Assembly (NCBI RefSeq): GCF_900178525.1
Contig: NZ_FXDJ01000009.1
Location: 952,263-1,016,262, forward strand
Source: Massilibacteroides vaginae
GTDB taxonomy: Bacteria > Bacteroidota > Bacteroidia > Bacteroidales > Tannerellaceae
DNA: 64,000 bases
Direction of reading: 5' to 3'
Shown: one piece after another, positions 54,275-63,375 of the stretch
Layout of the letters: each line of letters starts with the position of its first letter
How positions within the stretch are numbered: the first letter of the stretch is position 1
The notes under the pieces: generated by a model
The model's input: only the letters and a program-made list of their open reading frames with translations
What the model was told of the DNA's origin: nothing
Database searches by the model: none
Made by a program: the position numbers and the translations under genes

Positions 54275-55825
54275 ATGGCAACAAGAAAAGACAGAATACT
54301 TTGGGCGGATGACGAAATAGATTTGTTGAAGCCGCACATTTTATTTTTGCAGGATAAAGGGTATGAAATCGTACCGGTTGTCAGCGGCATGGACGCAATA
54401 GACTGCTGCAAAGAGGAATCTTTCGATATTATTTTTTTGGACGAGAATATGCCCGGACTTAGCGGACTGGAAACGCTTGCCCAGATCAAAGAGATCAATC
54501 CGAATGTACCGGTGGTGATGGTCACGAAAAGCGAGGAAGAGAGCATTATGAACCAGGCTATCGGAAATAAAATAGCCGATTACCTGATCAAGCCTGTAAA
54601 CCCCAATCAGTTATTATTATCGATTAAGAAAAACGTACACAAACAGGTGATCATTTCCGAAACTACCACGGTTGGCTATCAGCAGGAGTTCGGACGCATC
54701 GGGATGCAAATAAATGAATCGTTGAGTGCGGACGAGTGGAAAGAGTTGTATAAAAAGCTGGTGTATTGGGAGTTGGAGTTGGAAAGCAACCAGGCGCAAA
54801 TGGCCGAAATGCTTTCCATGCAGAAGAAAGAAGCAAACAACGCCTTCGGAAAGTTTATTAAAAAGAATTATACGAACTGGATACGTCATCCGGAAGACCG
54901 CCCGTTGATGAGTCCGGATTTATTCAAAAAGAAGGTATTCCCATTGCTGGATGAAGGCGAAAAGGTATTTTTTATTCTTATTGATAATTTCCGGCTGGAT
55001 CAGTGGAGGGTAGTCAAAGATTTACTATCCAACTACTTTACATTTGATGAAAATCTGTATTACAGCATTTTACCCACGGCTACGCAATACGCCCGAAACG
55101 CTATATTTTCCGGATTAATGCCGGCACAGATAGAAAAAATGTTTCCGAATCTTTGGGTGGACGAAGAAAGCGAGGAGGGGAAAAACCTGAACGAATCGCC
55201 TTTGATTCAGACTCAGATTGAGCGTTTCCGCAAGAAATATTCGTTCTCTTATCATAAGATAAGCGACTCTACCTACGGCGAGAAATTGCTTTCCAACATT
55301 TCATCGTTAGACAATAACCAACTCAATGTGGTAGTGCTCAACTTTGTCGATATGCTTTCGCACGCGCGCACCGAAATGAAGATGATACGTGAACTGGCAC
55401 AAAGCGAAGCAGCCTACAGAAGTCTGACGCGTTCGTGGTTTCAGCATTCTACCACATTGGAATTGTTCCGCCGAATTGCCGACAAGGGATACAAGGTGGT
55501 TCTTACAACAGACCACGGAACCATCCGTGTAACCGATCCGCAAAAAGTGATAGGCGATAAAAACACCAATACGAACCTGCGTTATAAAGTAGGTAAGAAT
55601 CTCAATTACAACCCCAAGGAGGTGTTCGAGATACGGCATCCGGAGGAAATAGGTCTGCCTACGCCGAACCTCAGCAGCAAATATATTTTCGCCCTGAACG
55701 AATCGTTTCTTGCCTATCCTAACAATTATAATTATTACGTGTCTTATTATAAAAACACATTCCAACATGGAGGTATTTCCATGGAAGAGATGATGATTCC
55801 GTTTATTACAATGGATCCCAAATAA
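54275..55825 (+). CDS. porX: PorX-like response regulator with PglZ domain
   Basis: About 516 residues from MATRKDRILWADDEIDLLKPH. A REC domain (residues 1-120) has Asp in 'DIIFLDENMPGLSGLETL' and Lys in 'ADYLIKPVNPNQL'. A PglZ/alkaline-phosphatase-like domain follows with 'KVFFILIDNFRLDQWRVVKDLL', 'PTATQYARNAIFSGLMP' and 'DMLSHARTEMKM...VVLTTDHGTIRVTDP'. PorX regulates the type IX secretion system and gliding in Bacteroidota. Its histidine-kinase partner is usually PorY, encoded elsewhere. Confidence 0.92.
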   Translation: MATRKDRILWADDEIDLLKPHILFLQDKGYEIVPVVSGMDAIDCCKEESFDIIFLDENMPGLSGLETLAQIKEINPNVPVVMVTKSEEESIMNQAIGNKIADYLIKPVNPNQLLLSIKKNVHKQVIISETTTVGYQQEFGRIGMQINESLSADEWKELYKKLVYWELELESNQAQMAEMLSMQKKEANNAFGKFIKKNYTNWIRHPEDRPLMSPDLFKKKVFPLLDEGEKVFFILIDNFRLDQWRVVKDLLSNYFTFDENLYYSILPTATQYARNAIFSGLMPAQIEKMFPNLWVDEESEEGKNLNESPLIQTQIERFRKKYSFSYHKISDSTYGEKLLSNISSLDNNQLNVVVLNFVDMLSHARTEMKMIRELAQSEAAYRSLTRSWFQHSTTLELFRRIADKGYKVVLTTDHGTIRVTDPQKVIGDKNTNTNLRYKVGKNLNYNPKEVFEIRHPEEIGLPTPNLSSKYIFALNESFLAYPNNYNYYVSYYKNTFQHGGISMEEMMIPFITMDPK

Positions 55826-55853
55826 TACTGATTAAAAAAAATATATTCCGAAT

Positions 55854-56273
55854 ATGAATACGATAAAAATTGATCGTTTAGATGAAATCCGCAACGCGGC
55901 AAAAGATTTTATCGCGCTAATGGACGATCGAACGGTGTTTGCTTTCCGGGGCGCGATGGGCGCGGGAAAAACTACTTTTATTAAAGCCATCTGCGAGGAA
56001 CTGGGCGTAGAGGATGTAATAAACAGTCCTACTTTCGCCATTATTAATGAATACCGGAGCGAACAAACGGGAGAGCTGATCTATCATTTTGACTTTTATC
56101 GCATCAACAAGTTGAGCGAGGCTGAAGAGATAGGCACATCAGACTACTTCTACAGTGGTGCGCTTTGTTTTATTGAATGGCCGGAAAAGATTGAAGAACT
56201 CCTCCCCGGTGATGTGGTGGAAGTAACCATAAGGGAAGAGGCAGACGGCACACGAACGGTAGAGATTAACTAA
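55854..56273 (+). CDS. tsaE: tRNA threonylcarbamoyladenosine biosynthesis ATPase TsaE
   Basis: The 139-residue protein has the Walker A motif [19 protein letters not shown], '[15 protein letters not shown]' and '[19 protein letters not shown]', then '[15 protein letters not shown]'. It belongs to the t6A modification pathway. A normal length for the family. It lies just after porX with a 28-base gap. Confidence 0.95.
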   Translation: MNTIKIDRLDEIRNAAKDFIALMDDRTVFAFRGAMGAGKTTFIKAICEELGVEDVINSPTFAIINEYRSEQTGELIYHFDFYRINKLSEAEEIGTSDYFYSGALCFIEWPEKIEELLPGDVVEVTIREEADGTRTVEIN

Positions 56274-56280
56274 AAAAGAT

Positions 56281-56496
56281 ATGGGAACTTCCGAAATTGT
56301 TATTTTCTGTATATTTATTTCGCTGGGTGTGTTCTCCCTGATCGCGGCGATACGTAATTACGATTGGTATTTTAATACGCATGGTGCGGCTATGTTCATC
56401 AAATGGTTCGGACGCACAGGCGCAAGGATCTTTTACGGAACACTTGGGCTGATCCTGATCTCGTGCGGTATAGTTGGTATTTTATCCGGCCTGTAA
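56281..56496 (+). CDS. Small membrane protein, Imm17-like
   Basis: The 71-residue protein has two membrane helices (IVIFCIFISLGVFSLIAAI and IFYGTLGLILISCGIVGIL) with the loop 'NTHGAAMFIKWFGRTGARIFYG'. This resembles the Imm17 family. A direct immunity role is not supported by a nearby toxin, so the label is tentative. It is 7 bases after tsaE and likely co-transcribed. Confidence 0.65.
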   Translation: MGTSEIVIFCIFISLGVFSLIAAIRNYDWYFNTHGAAMFIKWFGRTGARIFYGTLGLILISCGIVGILSGL

Positions 56497-56537
56497 CGAA
56501 ATAAGCACAATACTGTTTCGATTCGGATTAATTTAAA

Positions 56538-56545
56538 TAATTTTG
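56538..56545 (+). promoter_or_regulatory. -7 box for the SIS isomerase gene
   Basis: TAATTTTG fits TAnnTTTG and lies 46 bases before the start at 56591. Confidence 0.45.
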
Positions 56546-56590
56546 CACCAAATGCTTAATTAAACTTTAATTAAACTTAGAATAAAAGAA

Positions 56591-57205
56591 ATGAATAAAG
56601 ATATCGAGCTGATCCTTAAACAGGAGGCTGAGGCCGTTTTGAACATTCCGGTTACTCCCGATTATGAAAAAGCGGTAGAACTAATCGTTCAGCGGGTTCA
56701 TAACCTTGGTGGTACATTAATTACAAGTGGAATGGGAAAGGCCGGACAAATCGCCATGAATATAGCGACAACATTCAGCTCTACCGGAACTCCTGCCTTC
56801 TTTTTACACCCCAGCGAGGCACAACACGGCGATCTTGGAATTGTACGCAAGAACGATATTATGTTGCTGATCTCTAATTCAGGAAAAACGCGCGAACTGA
56901 TTGAATTGGTCGACCTGACTTTAGGCCTGACACCGGACATGAAATTCATTGTAATTACCGGCAATCCGGATAGCGAATTAGCACAAAAGTCGGATGTTTG
57001 CTTACCTACAGGCGCTCCGAAAGAAGTATGTCCGTTAGGTTTGACACCAACCACGTCGACCACCGTAATGACAGTAATCGGAGATCTGTTGGTTGTTAGC
57101 ACAATGAAACAAATTCAGTTTGCGTATAAAGACTATGCCGAACGTCATCATGGCGGATATCTTGGCACAAAAAGCCGCGAACATTGTATCAATACCAGTA
57201 AATGA
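56591..57205 (+). CDS. SIS-domain sugar isomerase, KpsF/GutQ-like without CBS domains
   Basis: The 204-residue protein has the SIS core 'GGTLITSGMGKAGQIAMNIATTFSSTGTPAFFLHPSEAQHGDLGIV', 'DIMLLISNSGKTRELIELVDL' and 'CPLGLTPTTSTTVMTVIGDLLVVSTMK', which match KpsF-type arabinose-5-phosphate isomerases. The usual C-terminal CBS pair is absent. It would make arabinose-5-P for Kdo synthesis. It overlaps the kinase gene by 4 bases, so both may act on the same sugar path. Confidence 0.88.
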   Translation: MNKDIELILKQEAEAVLNIPVTPDYEKAVELIVQRVHNLGGTLITSGMGKAGQIAMNIATTFSSTGTPAFFLHPSEAQHGDLGIVRKNDIMLLISNSGKTRELIELVDLTLGLTPDMKFIVITGNPDSELAQKSDVCLPTGAPKEVCPLGLTPTTSTTVMTVIGDLLVVSTMKQIQFAYKDYAERHHGGYLGTKSREHCINTSK

Positions 57206-58131
57206 GAAAGGTAATCGGTATTGGGGAAACAATCCTCGATATTATTTTCAAGAACGGACAGCCGCATAAGGCCGTTCCGGGAGGATCGGTGTTTAACGGA
57301 CTTATCTCTCTGGGACGAACAGGTGTACCTGTAACTTTCATCAGCGAAATCGGTAACGACCGGGTAGGTGATATTATACAGGACTTTATGAAAGAAAACA
57401 ACCTGTCTACCGAGTTTATCGACCGCTTTCCGGACGGGAAAAGCCCTGTTTCACTGGCTTTTCTGAACGAAAATAATGACGCGAATTATCTATTTTATAA
57501 AGACTATCCCCAACAACGATTAGAGGTGGCTTTTCCGCAAATTAATGAAAACGACATCTTTATATTCGGTTCTTATTACGCACTTAACCCCGTACTACGG
57601 GAGCGCATGGTGGAATTTTTACAATACGCGAAAGAAAGAAAAGCCATCATTTATTACGACATCAACTTTCGTAAGGCGCACGCGCATGAAGCCATACGCC
57701 TTATGCCTACAGTATTAGACAATCTGGAATACGCCGATATCGTTAGAGGATCCGACGAAGACCTACAGAATCTGTTCGGTGTATCGGATGTTGACACTAT
57801 CTATAAGGACCGGATTCAGTTCTATTGTAAACATTTCATCGAAACACAGGGAGCAGGCGTGATCAACTTATTTGCCGGGCCTGTTCGCGAACAATATTCC
57901 GTTGCCCCGATTACCCCCGTAAGCACAATTGGAGCAGGAGATAATTTCAACGCCGGCATACTCTTCGGACTGCTTAAATACAATATCTCTTTCGACGATC
58001 TGGGATGTACAGACAAAAACGTATGGGCAAAAATCATCGAATGTGGCATCCATTTTGCAACAGAGTCATGCAAAAGCTATGACAACTACGTATCCCGTGA
58101 ATTTGCGGAGAAGTACGCCGGGTTGTCTTAA
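57202..58131 (+). CDS. PfkB family carbohydrate kinase
   Basis: The 309-residue protein has the PfkB marks 'GGSVFNGLISLGRTGVPVTFISEIGNDRVGD' at the N-terminus and 'STIGAGDNFNAGILFGLLKY' (catalytic Asp in GAGDNF) at the C-terminus. Ribokinase-like fold with 'YYDINFRKAHAHEA' in the middle. The substrate is probably fructose or a related sugar, but not shown. Confidence 0.9.
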   Translation: MRKVIGIGETILDIIFKNGQPHKAVPGGSVFNGLISLGRTGVPVTFISEIGNDRVGDIIQDFMKENNLSTEFIDRFPDGKSPVSLAFLNENNDANYLFYKDYPQQRLEVAFPQINENDIFIFGSYYALNPVLRERMVEFLQYAKERKAIIYYDINFRKAHAHEAIRLMPTVLDNLEYADIVRGSDEDLQNLFGVSDVDTIYKDRIQFYCKHFIETQGAGVINLFAGPVREQYSVAPITPVSTIGAGDNFNAGILFGLLKYNISFDDLGCTDKNVWAKIIECGIHFATESCKSYDNYVSREFAEKYAGLS

Positions 58132-58168
58132 AATTCATTAACCCTCGCAGATGAATTGTGATAATTAT

Positions 58169-58176
58169 TATCTTTG
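58169..58176 (+). promoter_or_regulatory. -7 box for the phosphatase-like gene
   Basis: TATCTTTG fits TAnnTTTG and lies 26 bases before the ATG at 58202. Confidence 0.4.
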
Positions 58177-58201
58177 GTAGTATAACTCAGAAGAAATATT
58201 G

Positions 58202-59257
58202 ATGTTGGATAGGCTGTTTTTCTTATTCGTATTTTCACTCATCTTCTCCGGATGTTCCTCCGAAAGGCCAGATATCAGCGTTGTATGCCAGCGGGACGAT
58301 ATCGGTAATTATGTAATAAAATGGGAGACTTATCCTCAAATGACGGGAACGATGAAGCTGTATGTAACAGATAATCCGGATCATTTCCAGAAAAGTAATC
58401 CGGTAGTCATTACAGACATAAAAGAAGGTAGGGCAACGTATATCACGAATGATAACATCACCCGTAAATACTTCCGTTTATCTTTCAACGACAAGTACAA
58501 GAAAGACGTAAGCTCTCGTGCAGTTTCAACAGAAGGAATCCAAAACCTTCGTGATTTGGGTGGATATCAGTCAAAAAACAGCAAAACCACTCATTGGGGA
58601 ATGGTTTATCGCTCAGGAAAGCTAACAGAATTAAGCGAATGGGATGGGTTAAGGCTTAATAGCCTCGGAATAAAAACAATTATCGATTTGCGTTCGGAGC
58701 ATGAGGCAGAAAAGTTTCCTATCCAATACGCAAACGCGAATATCATAAATATCCCTATTTCAACGGGCGATATTAGCGTTATCTTTGAAAGAATCCGGGA
58801 AAAACGGCTTCGCAAGGGAGATGGTATAATCTTTATGCAGGATCTATACCTCCAATTCGTTAAACAGCAAAGCGCGCAGTTCGGCGAAGCGCTTCGTTTA
58901 TTACTGAATGAAGAGAATTATCCGGTACTGTTCAGCAGCTCATTGGGAAAAGACAGAAGCGGTTTTTTGTCGGCCTTGTTACTTCTCGCCTTAGACATAC
59001 CGGAATCCACAGTCATGCAGGATTATATAGCTTCAAACGATTTTCTGAACCTGAAAAAATTTGAAGACATGGTAAAAGGATTAGATACTGAAGCACAAGA
59101 AACGATCACTCTCCTACTTACGGCAAATGAAATGTATATGGATATTGCCCTGAATAAGATTAAAAAAGAGTATGGAACCTATCAGAAATTTCTTTCCAAA
59201 GAACTTAACCTAACTGAAAAAGAGCAAGCCGAATTAAAAGAAATCATGCTATATTGA
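58202..59257 (+). CDS. Tyrosine-phosphatase-like lipoprotein without catalytic Cys
   Basis: The 351-residue protein from ATG 58202 has a type II signal peptide (FSLIFSGCSS). A beta-rich N-terminal domain comes first, then a DSP/Y_phosphatase3-like domain: 'GIQNLRDLGGYQSKNSKTTHWGMVYRSGKLTELSEWD', 'LGIKTIIDLRSEHEAEKFP'. The P-loop should read HCSAGKDR-like; here it is SSSLGKDR (residues 245-252), so the catalytic Cys is Ser246 (codon AGC). The fold seems kept but the classical reaction should be lost, giving a possible pseudophosphatase. Confidence 0.82.
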   Translation: MLDRLFFLFVFSLIFSGCSSERPDISVVCQRDDIGNYVIKWETYPQMTGTMKLYVTDNPDHFQKSNPVVITDIKEGRATYITNDNITRKYFRLSFNDKYKKDVSSRAVSTEGIQNLRDLGGYQSKNSKTTHWGMVYRSGKLTELSEWDGLRLNSLGIKTIIDLRSEHEAEKFPIQYANANIINIPISTGDISVIFERIREKRLRKGDGIIFMQDLYLQFVKQQSAQFGEALRLLLNEENYPVLFSSSLGKDRSGFLSALLLLALDIPESTVMQDYIASNDFLNLKKFEDMVKGLDTEAQETITLLLTANEMYMDIALNKIKKEYGTYQKFLSKELNLTEKEQAELKEIMLY

Positions 59258-59278
59258 TGTGAATCCGAATTAATTACG

Positions 59279-59286
59279 TACCTTTG
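59279..59286 (+). promoter_or_regulatory. Promoter of the DEAD-box helicase gene
   Basis: TACCTTTG fits the -7 box; a TTG lies 22 bases upstream at 59254-59256. The leader is about 40 bases. Confidence 0.55.
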
Positions 59287-59324
59287 CAGCTCAAAAATTT
59301 CATATATACATATAACTTCGCACT

Positions 59325-61112
59325 TTGAAAACATTTGAAGAATTAGGGGTTGCTTTGCCTATTTTAAAAGCAATCCAAGAAATGGGTTACGAATCGCCCA
59401 TGCCGGTACAGGAAGAAGTGATTCCTTTCTTGCTGGGAGAAGACAACGACGTAATCGCATTAGCACAAACCGGAACAGGCAAAACTGCCGCATTTGGACT
59501 ACCTATATTACAGAAAATTGACGTCTCTAAATATCAACCTCAGGCACTTGTATTGTGCCCCACTCGCGAACTTTGTCTGCAAATAGCAGATGATTTGAGC
59601 GAATATTCGAAATACATTGACAACCTAAGAGTACTTCCGGTTTATGGAGGCTCCAGCATCGACAGTCAGATCAGAATGCTGAAAAAAGGTGTACATATCG
59701 TCGTGGCAACCCCGGGAAGGTTATTAGACCTTATGAATCGTAAAACAGTTAATCTGAATACGATCGGGAGCGTTATTCTTGATGAAGCAGATGAAATGCT
59801 GAACATGGGATTCACCGATAGCATCAATGCTATTTTGGCCGAAGTACCTGAGACGCGCAATATGCTTCTTTTCTCGGCAACTATGCCACAAGGTATCGCT
59901 TCGATCACCCGGAAGTACATGAAGAATCCAAAAGAGATTATCATCGGGAAGAAAAACGAAGGAAACAAGAACATCCGTCACACTTATTATATGGTGCAGG
60001 CGCGTGATAAATATCTTGCACTGAAACGTATCGCGGATTATTATCCCAATATTTACGGAATCATTTTCTGCCGCACCCGTAAAGAAACACAAGAGATAGC
60101 CGACAAACTAATTCAGGATGGATATAACGCGGATTCGCTGCATGGTGAATTAAGTCAGGCGCAACGCGACTATGTGATGCAAAAATTCCGCATCAAAAAC
60201 CTCCAGCTACTCGTAGCAACCGATGTTGCCGCACGTGGATTGGATGTTGAAGATTTAACGCACGTGATAAACTACGGATTGCCGGATGATGTGGAATCAT
60301 ACACTCACCGAAGCGGACGTACGGGACGCGCCGGAAAAACGGGTATTTCCATCTCCATTTGCCACGTAAAGGAAAAAGGCAAAATCCGGGAGATAGAACG
60401 CATTATTAATAAGACTTTCGAGAAAGGCGAAATGCCAAATGGTAAGGCTATCTGCGAAAAGCAACTTTTCAACTTGGTTGACAAGATTGAGAAGGTAAAA
60501 GTTGATGAAGAGGAAATCGAATCATTGATGCCGGCCATCTTCCGTAAACTTGAATGGTTAGAGAAAGAAGACATACTTAAGCGAGTGATTTCACTTGAAT
60601 TCAACCGTATGCTCGAATATTATAAAGATGCAGACGATTTACAGATTGTAGACGAAAGAAGCAGTCGCAGAGAGGAACGCGGATCAAGAGCTGATTCAGG
60701 CGGACGCCGCAGCTCAAGTTCTGAAGAAGGATATACTCGTTTCTTCCTTAACTTCGGTAAATCGGACGGACTCTTCCCTAATCAACTTATTGAACTGATC
60801 AACAAGTGTGTGCCGGGACGTGTAAGAGTAGGAAAGATCGATTTGCGTGATAGTTTTTCATTCTTCGAAGTAGAAGAAAGCGAAGCGAAACGGGTTATGA
60901 ACGGCATGAATGGCTTCGAAGTAGACGGACGTCGTATTTCTGTAGAGTTCGCTCAGGAGAAGAAAGGCAGAGGAAGCTTCGGTGGTCGTGATAGCGGAGG
61001 GTTCAGAGCCAGAAAAAGAGACGATCAAAGAAGAAAAGAACGTTTTGATTCGCGCGAACGTAGCGGTGACAAACCTTGGAGAAAAAGAACAACAGATAAA
61101 AAAGGCAGATAA
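59325..61112 (+). CDS. DEAD-box ATP-dependent RNA helicase with DbpA RNA-binding domain
   Basis: The 595-residue protein begins with a TTG start (KTFEELGVALPI). Motifs: Q-motif 'ESPMPVQEEVIP', I AQTGTGKTAAFGLP, Ia PTRELCLQ, II LDEADEML, III SATMPQG, VI HRSGRTGRAG. A DbpA-type RNA-binding domain is at about residues 475-545 (FFLNFGKSDGLFPNQLIELINK, VGKIDLRDSFSFFEVEE) and the tail is Arg/Gly-rich. It probably acts in rRNA processing or cold response (DeaD/CsdA type). No in-frame ATG exists before the conserved start. Confidence 0.94.
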   Translation: MKTFEELGVALPILKAIQEMGYESPMPVQEEVIPFLLGEDNDVIALAQTGTGKTAAFGLPILQKIDVSKYQPQALVLCPTRELCLQIADDLSEYSKYIDNLRVLPVYGGSSIDSQIRMLKKGVHIVVATPGRLLDLMNRKTVNLNTIGSVILDEADEMLNMGFTDSINAILAEVPETRNMLLFSATMPQGIASITRKYMKNPKEIIIGKKNEGNKNIRHTYYMVQARDKYLALKRIADYYPNIYGIIFCRTRKETQEIADKLIQDGYNADSLHGELSQAQRDYVMQKFRIKNLQLLVATDVAARGLDVEDLTHVINYGLPDDVESYTHRSGRTGRAGKTGISISICHVKEKGKIREIERIINKTFEKGEMPNGKAICEKQLFNLVDKIEKVKVDEEEIESLMPAIFRKLEWLEKEDILKRVISLEFNRMLEYYKDADDLQIVDERSSRREERGSRADSGGRRSSSSEEGYTRFFLNFGKSDGLFPNQLIELINKCVPGRVRVGKIDLRDSFSFFEVEESEAKRVMNGMNGFEVDGRRISVEFAQEKKGRGSFGGRDSGGFRARKRDDQRRKERFDSRERSGDKPWRKRTTDKKGR

Positions 61113-61158
61113 ATACAACTGCCGATATAAAAGATAAGTGACGCTAACCGCGCACACC

Positions 61159-61198
61159 AAAAAACTGCTTTACGGACAACCCGTAAAGCAGTTTTTTT
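61159..61198 (+). terminator. Terminator of the helicase gene
   Basis: AAAACTGCTTTACGG pairs with CCGTAAAGCAGTTTT around ACAAC, followed by TTT. A perfect 15-bp stem. Confidence 0.92.
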
Positions 61199-61223
61199 AT
61201 TTGCCAACTTCTTTCAAAGTCGT

Positions 61224-61625
61224 CTATTTATTGTAACTGTTATATTCCTCATCGGTTACAGGTTCGAGCCATACCGTAGGACCATTCTCTCTTCCGGTGA
61301 TTGCCACTTGTATAAATTCGCTATCCGGACTTGCTCCGTGCCAATGAGGTATGTTGTGCGGACATTTCACGACTTCTCCTTTGCGAACAATTTCGATCGG
61401 CTTTCCCTTTTCCTGATAATAGCCTATGCCATGCAGCGCGAGTATGATTTGACCTGCCGGATGTGCGTGCCAGCTTGTGCGAGCTCCCGGTGCGAAGGTT
61501 ACGCTTCCTACTGCATTTTGGTTTTCATCGTCGGGCATAATGAGGTTATTAAGCCATGCATCACCGGTGAAATTAGGACTGTCTATTTTATCCCCTCTTT
61601 CGAAAACTAATTCAGGCTGCGTTTG
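61224..61625 (-). pseudogene. Cupin domain protein without its own N-terminus
   Basis: The cupin core is intact: 'GSVTFAPGARTSWHAHPAGQIILALHGIGYYQEKGKPIEIVRKGEVVKCPHNIPHWHG' (metal-binding His residues), ending EPVTDEEYNSYNK. Upstream of the ATG at 61538 the same frame still reads as cupin sequence (QPELVFERGDKIDSPNFTGDAWLNNLI). It continues back to a stop inside the end of the previous gene, with no start codon. The gene thus lost its signal and start by joining to the hydrolase fragment. Translation from ATG 61538 would give a 104-residue core. Confidence 0.75.
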
Positions 61626-61629
61626 ATCA

Positions 61630-62810
61630 CTAACCGGTTCGTTCTTCGCCTATCTCGTCCAGCGTCTTCATGCGCTGATCGTAGGTTATCACATCGCCTA
61701 ATCCTTGACGACGGGCGCGCCCCATGTCGTACATGCTGATGGTTGCAACAGCTTTGATACGGTGGTCGATTTGCGCCGCGCTTACAGAATAGCCTCCGCC
61801 TCCACAAATGCCGATAACACCGATAGCCTGTGGATTCACTCGCGCATGATTGCTGAGAAAATCAACTGCCGCACTGAAGTCTTCCACACGTGTTTCGGGC
61901 GATTCTATATAGCGCGGATATCCACCGCTTTCGCCATAGTGTGTGGCGTCAAACGCAAGGGTTATATAACCCAGTTCCGCCATTTTCTGTGCGTGCAGTC
62001 CTGAGGTCTGCTCTTTTACGCCACCAAAAGGATGACCTACCACAATAGCCGGATATTTTTTATTCACGTCAAAATTAGCCGGAAAGTACAGATTGCCTGC
62101 CACGTTGTTGTTAAATCGGTTCGGGAAGGATATTTTTTCTACACGCACGCCATTAACCATTTCAGGAGCCTTTTTGCCGGAGCTTAACCCTCTTCTTTGC
62201 AATAATTCATCGAGTACGACTTTAGCAGCTTCCGCGTTTTCTTTGCTTACGTTTACTTCAACAACAGCAATCATCTGCTGTAATTGGGCAGGAGTTACCC
62301 CTACGTTGAGCGAGAGATTCATGTGTGAGTTTAGCATTGGTTCAGCACCGCCTATACCCATCAGTACCGCGACGGTTACCATTTCACGTTGAGCATACGT
62401 CAATACATCACGCTCGAAAACATCAGCGAAAAGATGTTCTTTCAGGAATGTTTCTATTTCCGGGCTGAAACCGGCATAGCCTGCCGTGGCCCGTCCCTCG
62501 GGCGGTGTAACACCCTGAAGTTCGGATAGAATATCTTTTCCACGCGTATACTTATCCCGGCTGTCGGTAATTGGCGACGCTTCACGCCCCATGTTATCGA
62601 TAATACCCGATGCTTTTCGATTTTCCAGTACGGACATAAACGTTTGCAATCCGCGTAAACTACGGGGAAATCCGCTGTAAGCATACAAATGCACCAACAC
62701 TTCCTTTATCTCGTTGACGGTTAATCCGGCTTCAAGTCCCGCGATGAGTTCCGGTTTCAACCTATCCAAATCTCCCTTTGCGGAGAAAGATAGTCTGAAA
62801 CCCTTCACGT
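61630..62810 (-). pseudogene. Carboxymuconolactone decarboxylase fused to a truncated DLH-type hydrolase
   Basis: The frame open from 62991 gives recognisable protein only from about 62810 (SAKGDLDRLKPELIAGLEAGLTVNEIKEVLVHLYAYSG). The first part is a CMD-family decarboxylase (two CMD halves, 'EREMV'-like 'YAQREMVTVAVLMGIGGAEPMLNSHMNLSLNVG'). After 'VVLDELLQRRG' it passes into an alpha/beta hydrolase of the dienelactone type ('NLYFPANFDVNKKYPAIVVGHPFGGVKEQTSGLHAQKMAELGYITLAFDATHYGESGGYPRYIESPETRVEDFSAAVDFL'). It stops after 'MKTLDEIGEERTG', where intact homologues run on for more than 100 residues. Confidence 0.75.
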
Positions 62811-63142
62811 CCGTCGGGCGTTGTTTCCCAGGTTTTAGACGATTGCCCTGCCCCATGCAGGAAAACAAGCGGCAATTGCCTGGCTTTGTCGGGTATCTGG
62901 TAAAACACATAAGCATGATCGCCATGATAGCTTTGTCCTTCGGGGTAAGGCTTGAAGTTATCAAAGTTTTCACCGGTATACGTACCCTCATTTTGAATTA
63001 CTTTTCCGCCAACGGCAAAACTACCCTGTTCTTTCACAATAAGTAGACCGTTTCCTGTTTCTTCTTGTTTTTGATTACTTGCCGAAAAAAAAAGGGCACC
63101 TGCCATAACTACCGTCATTATTACGCCATTCTTTTGCTTCAT
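62762..63142 (-). pseudogene. 5' fragment of a secreted alpha/beta hydrolase
   Basis: The frame of 126 codons starts with a signal peptide-like MKQKNGVIMTVVMAGALFFSA. It continues as the N-terminus of a Bacteroidales alpha/beta hydrolase: 'GSFAVGGKVIQNEGTYTGENFDNFKPYPEGQSYHGDHAYVFYQIP', 'LPLVFLHGAGQSSKTWETTPDGREGFQTIFLRKGRFG'. It ends exactly where the CMD frame begins. The catalytic core of the hydrolase (nucleophile, acid, His) is missing. The two frames overlap over about 50 bases, as expected for a deletion at a short repeat. Confidence 0.78.
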
Positions 63143-63211
63143 CTCCTACAATTTTAAAAGTTTAAATTTTCAAGTTACAAACTTAAGCTGAATAATACGC
63201 ACTGTAAATAG

Positions 63212-63313
63212 ACAGATTACGGATTCATCTACCTTTTTTACTGATTCGCATAGTATAGACAATCAGCGACATACACAAATTACGTTTTCTTCTACCTTTT
63301 TTACTGATTTACA
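63212..63313. repeat. Imperfect 36-bp direct repeat between the divergent genes
   Basis: TCTACCTTTTTTACTGATT occurs at 63228-63246 and 63291-63309, 63 bases apart. A looser match (CAGATTACG / CAAATTACG) continues upstream of each. The position between the AraC-type gene and the decayed minus-strand cluster suggests operator sites for the regulator. Confidence 0.8.
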
Positions 63314-63345
63314 ACAGCAGATGAGAAACTTTAAACAAGAAGCCC

Positions 63346-63353
63346 TATTTTTG
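63346..63353 (+). promoter_or_regulatory. -7 box for the AraC-type regulator
   Basis: TATTTTTG fits TAnnTTTG and lies 23 bases before the ATG at 63376. Confidence 0.45.
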
Positions 63354-63375
63354 TTCTATCTAAAAATCAGAAAAT

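Noticed and set aside
56281-56496. Immunity gene of a toxin system
   Set aside because: No polymorphic toxin lies nearby; the family likeness alone is not enough.
61630-62991. A working CMD-hydrolase fusion enzyme like PcaCD
   Set aside because: The hydrolase part lacks its C-terminal 100 or more residues and the first 60 codons are a shadow of another gene.
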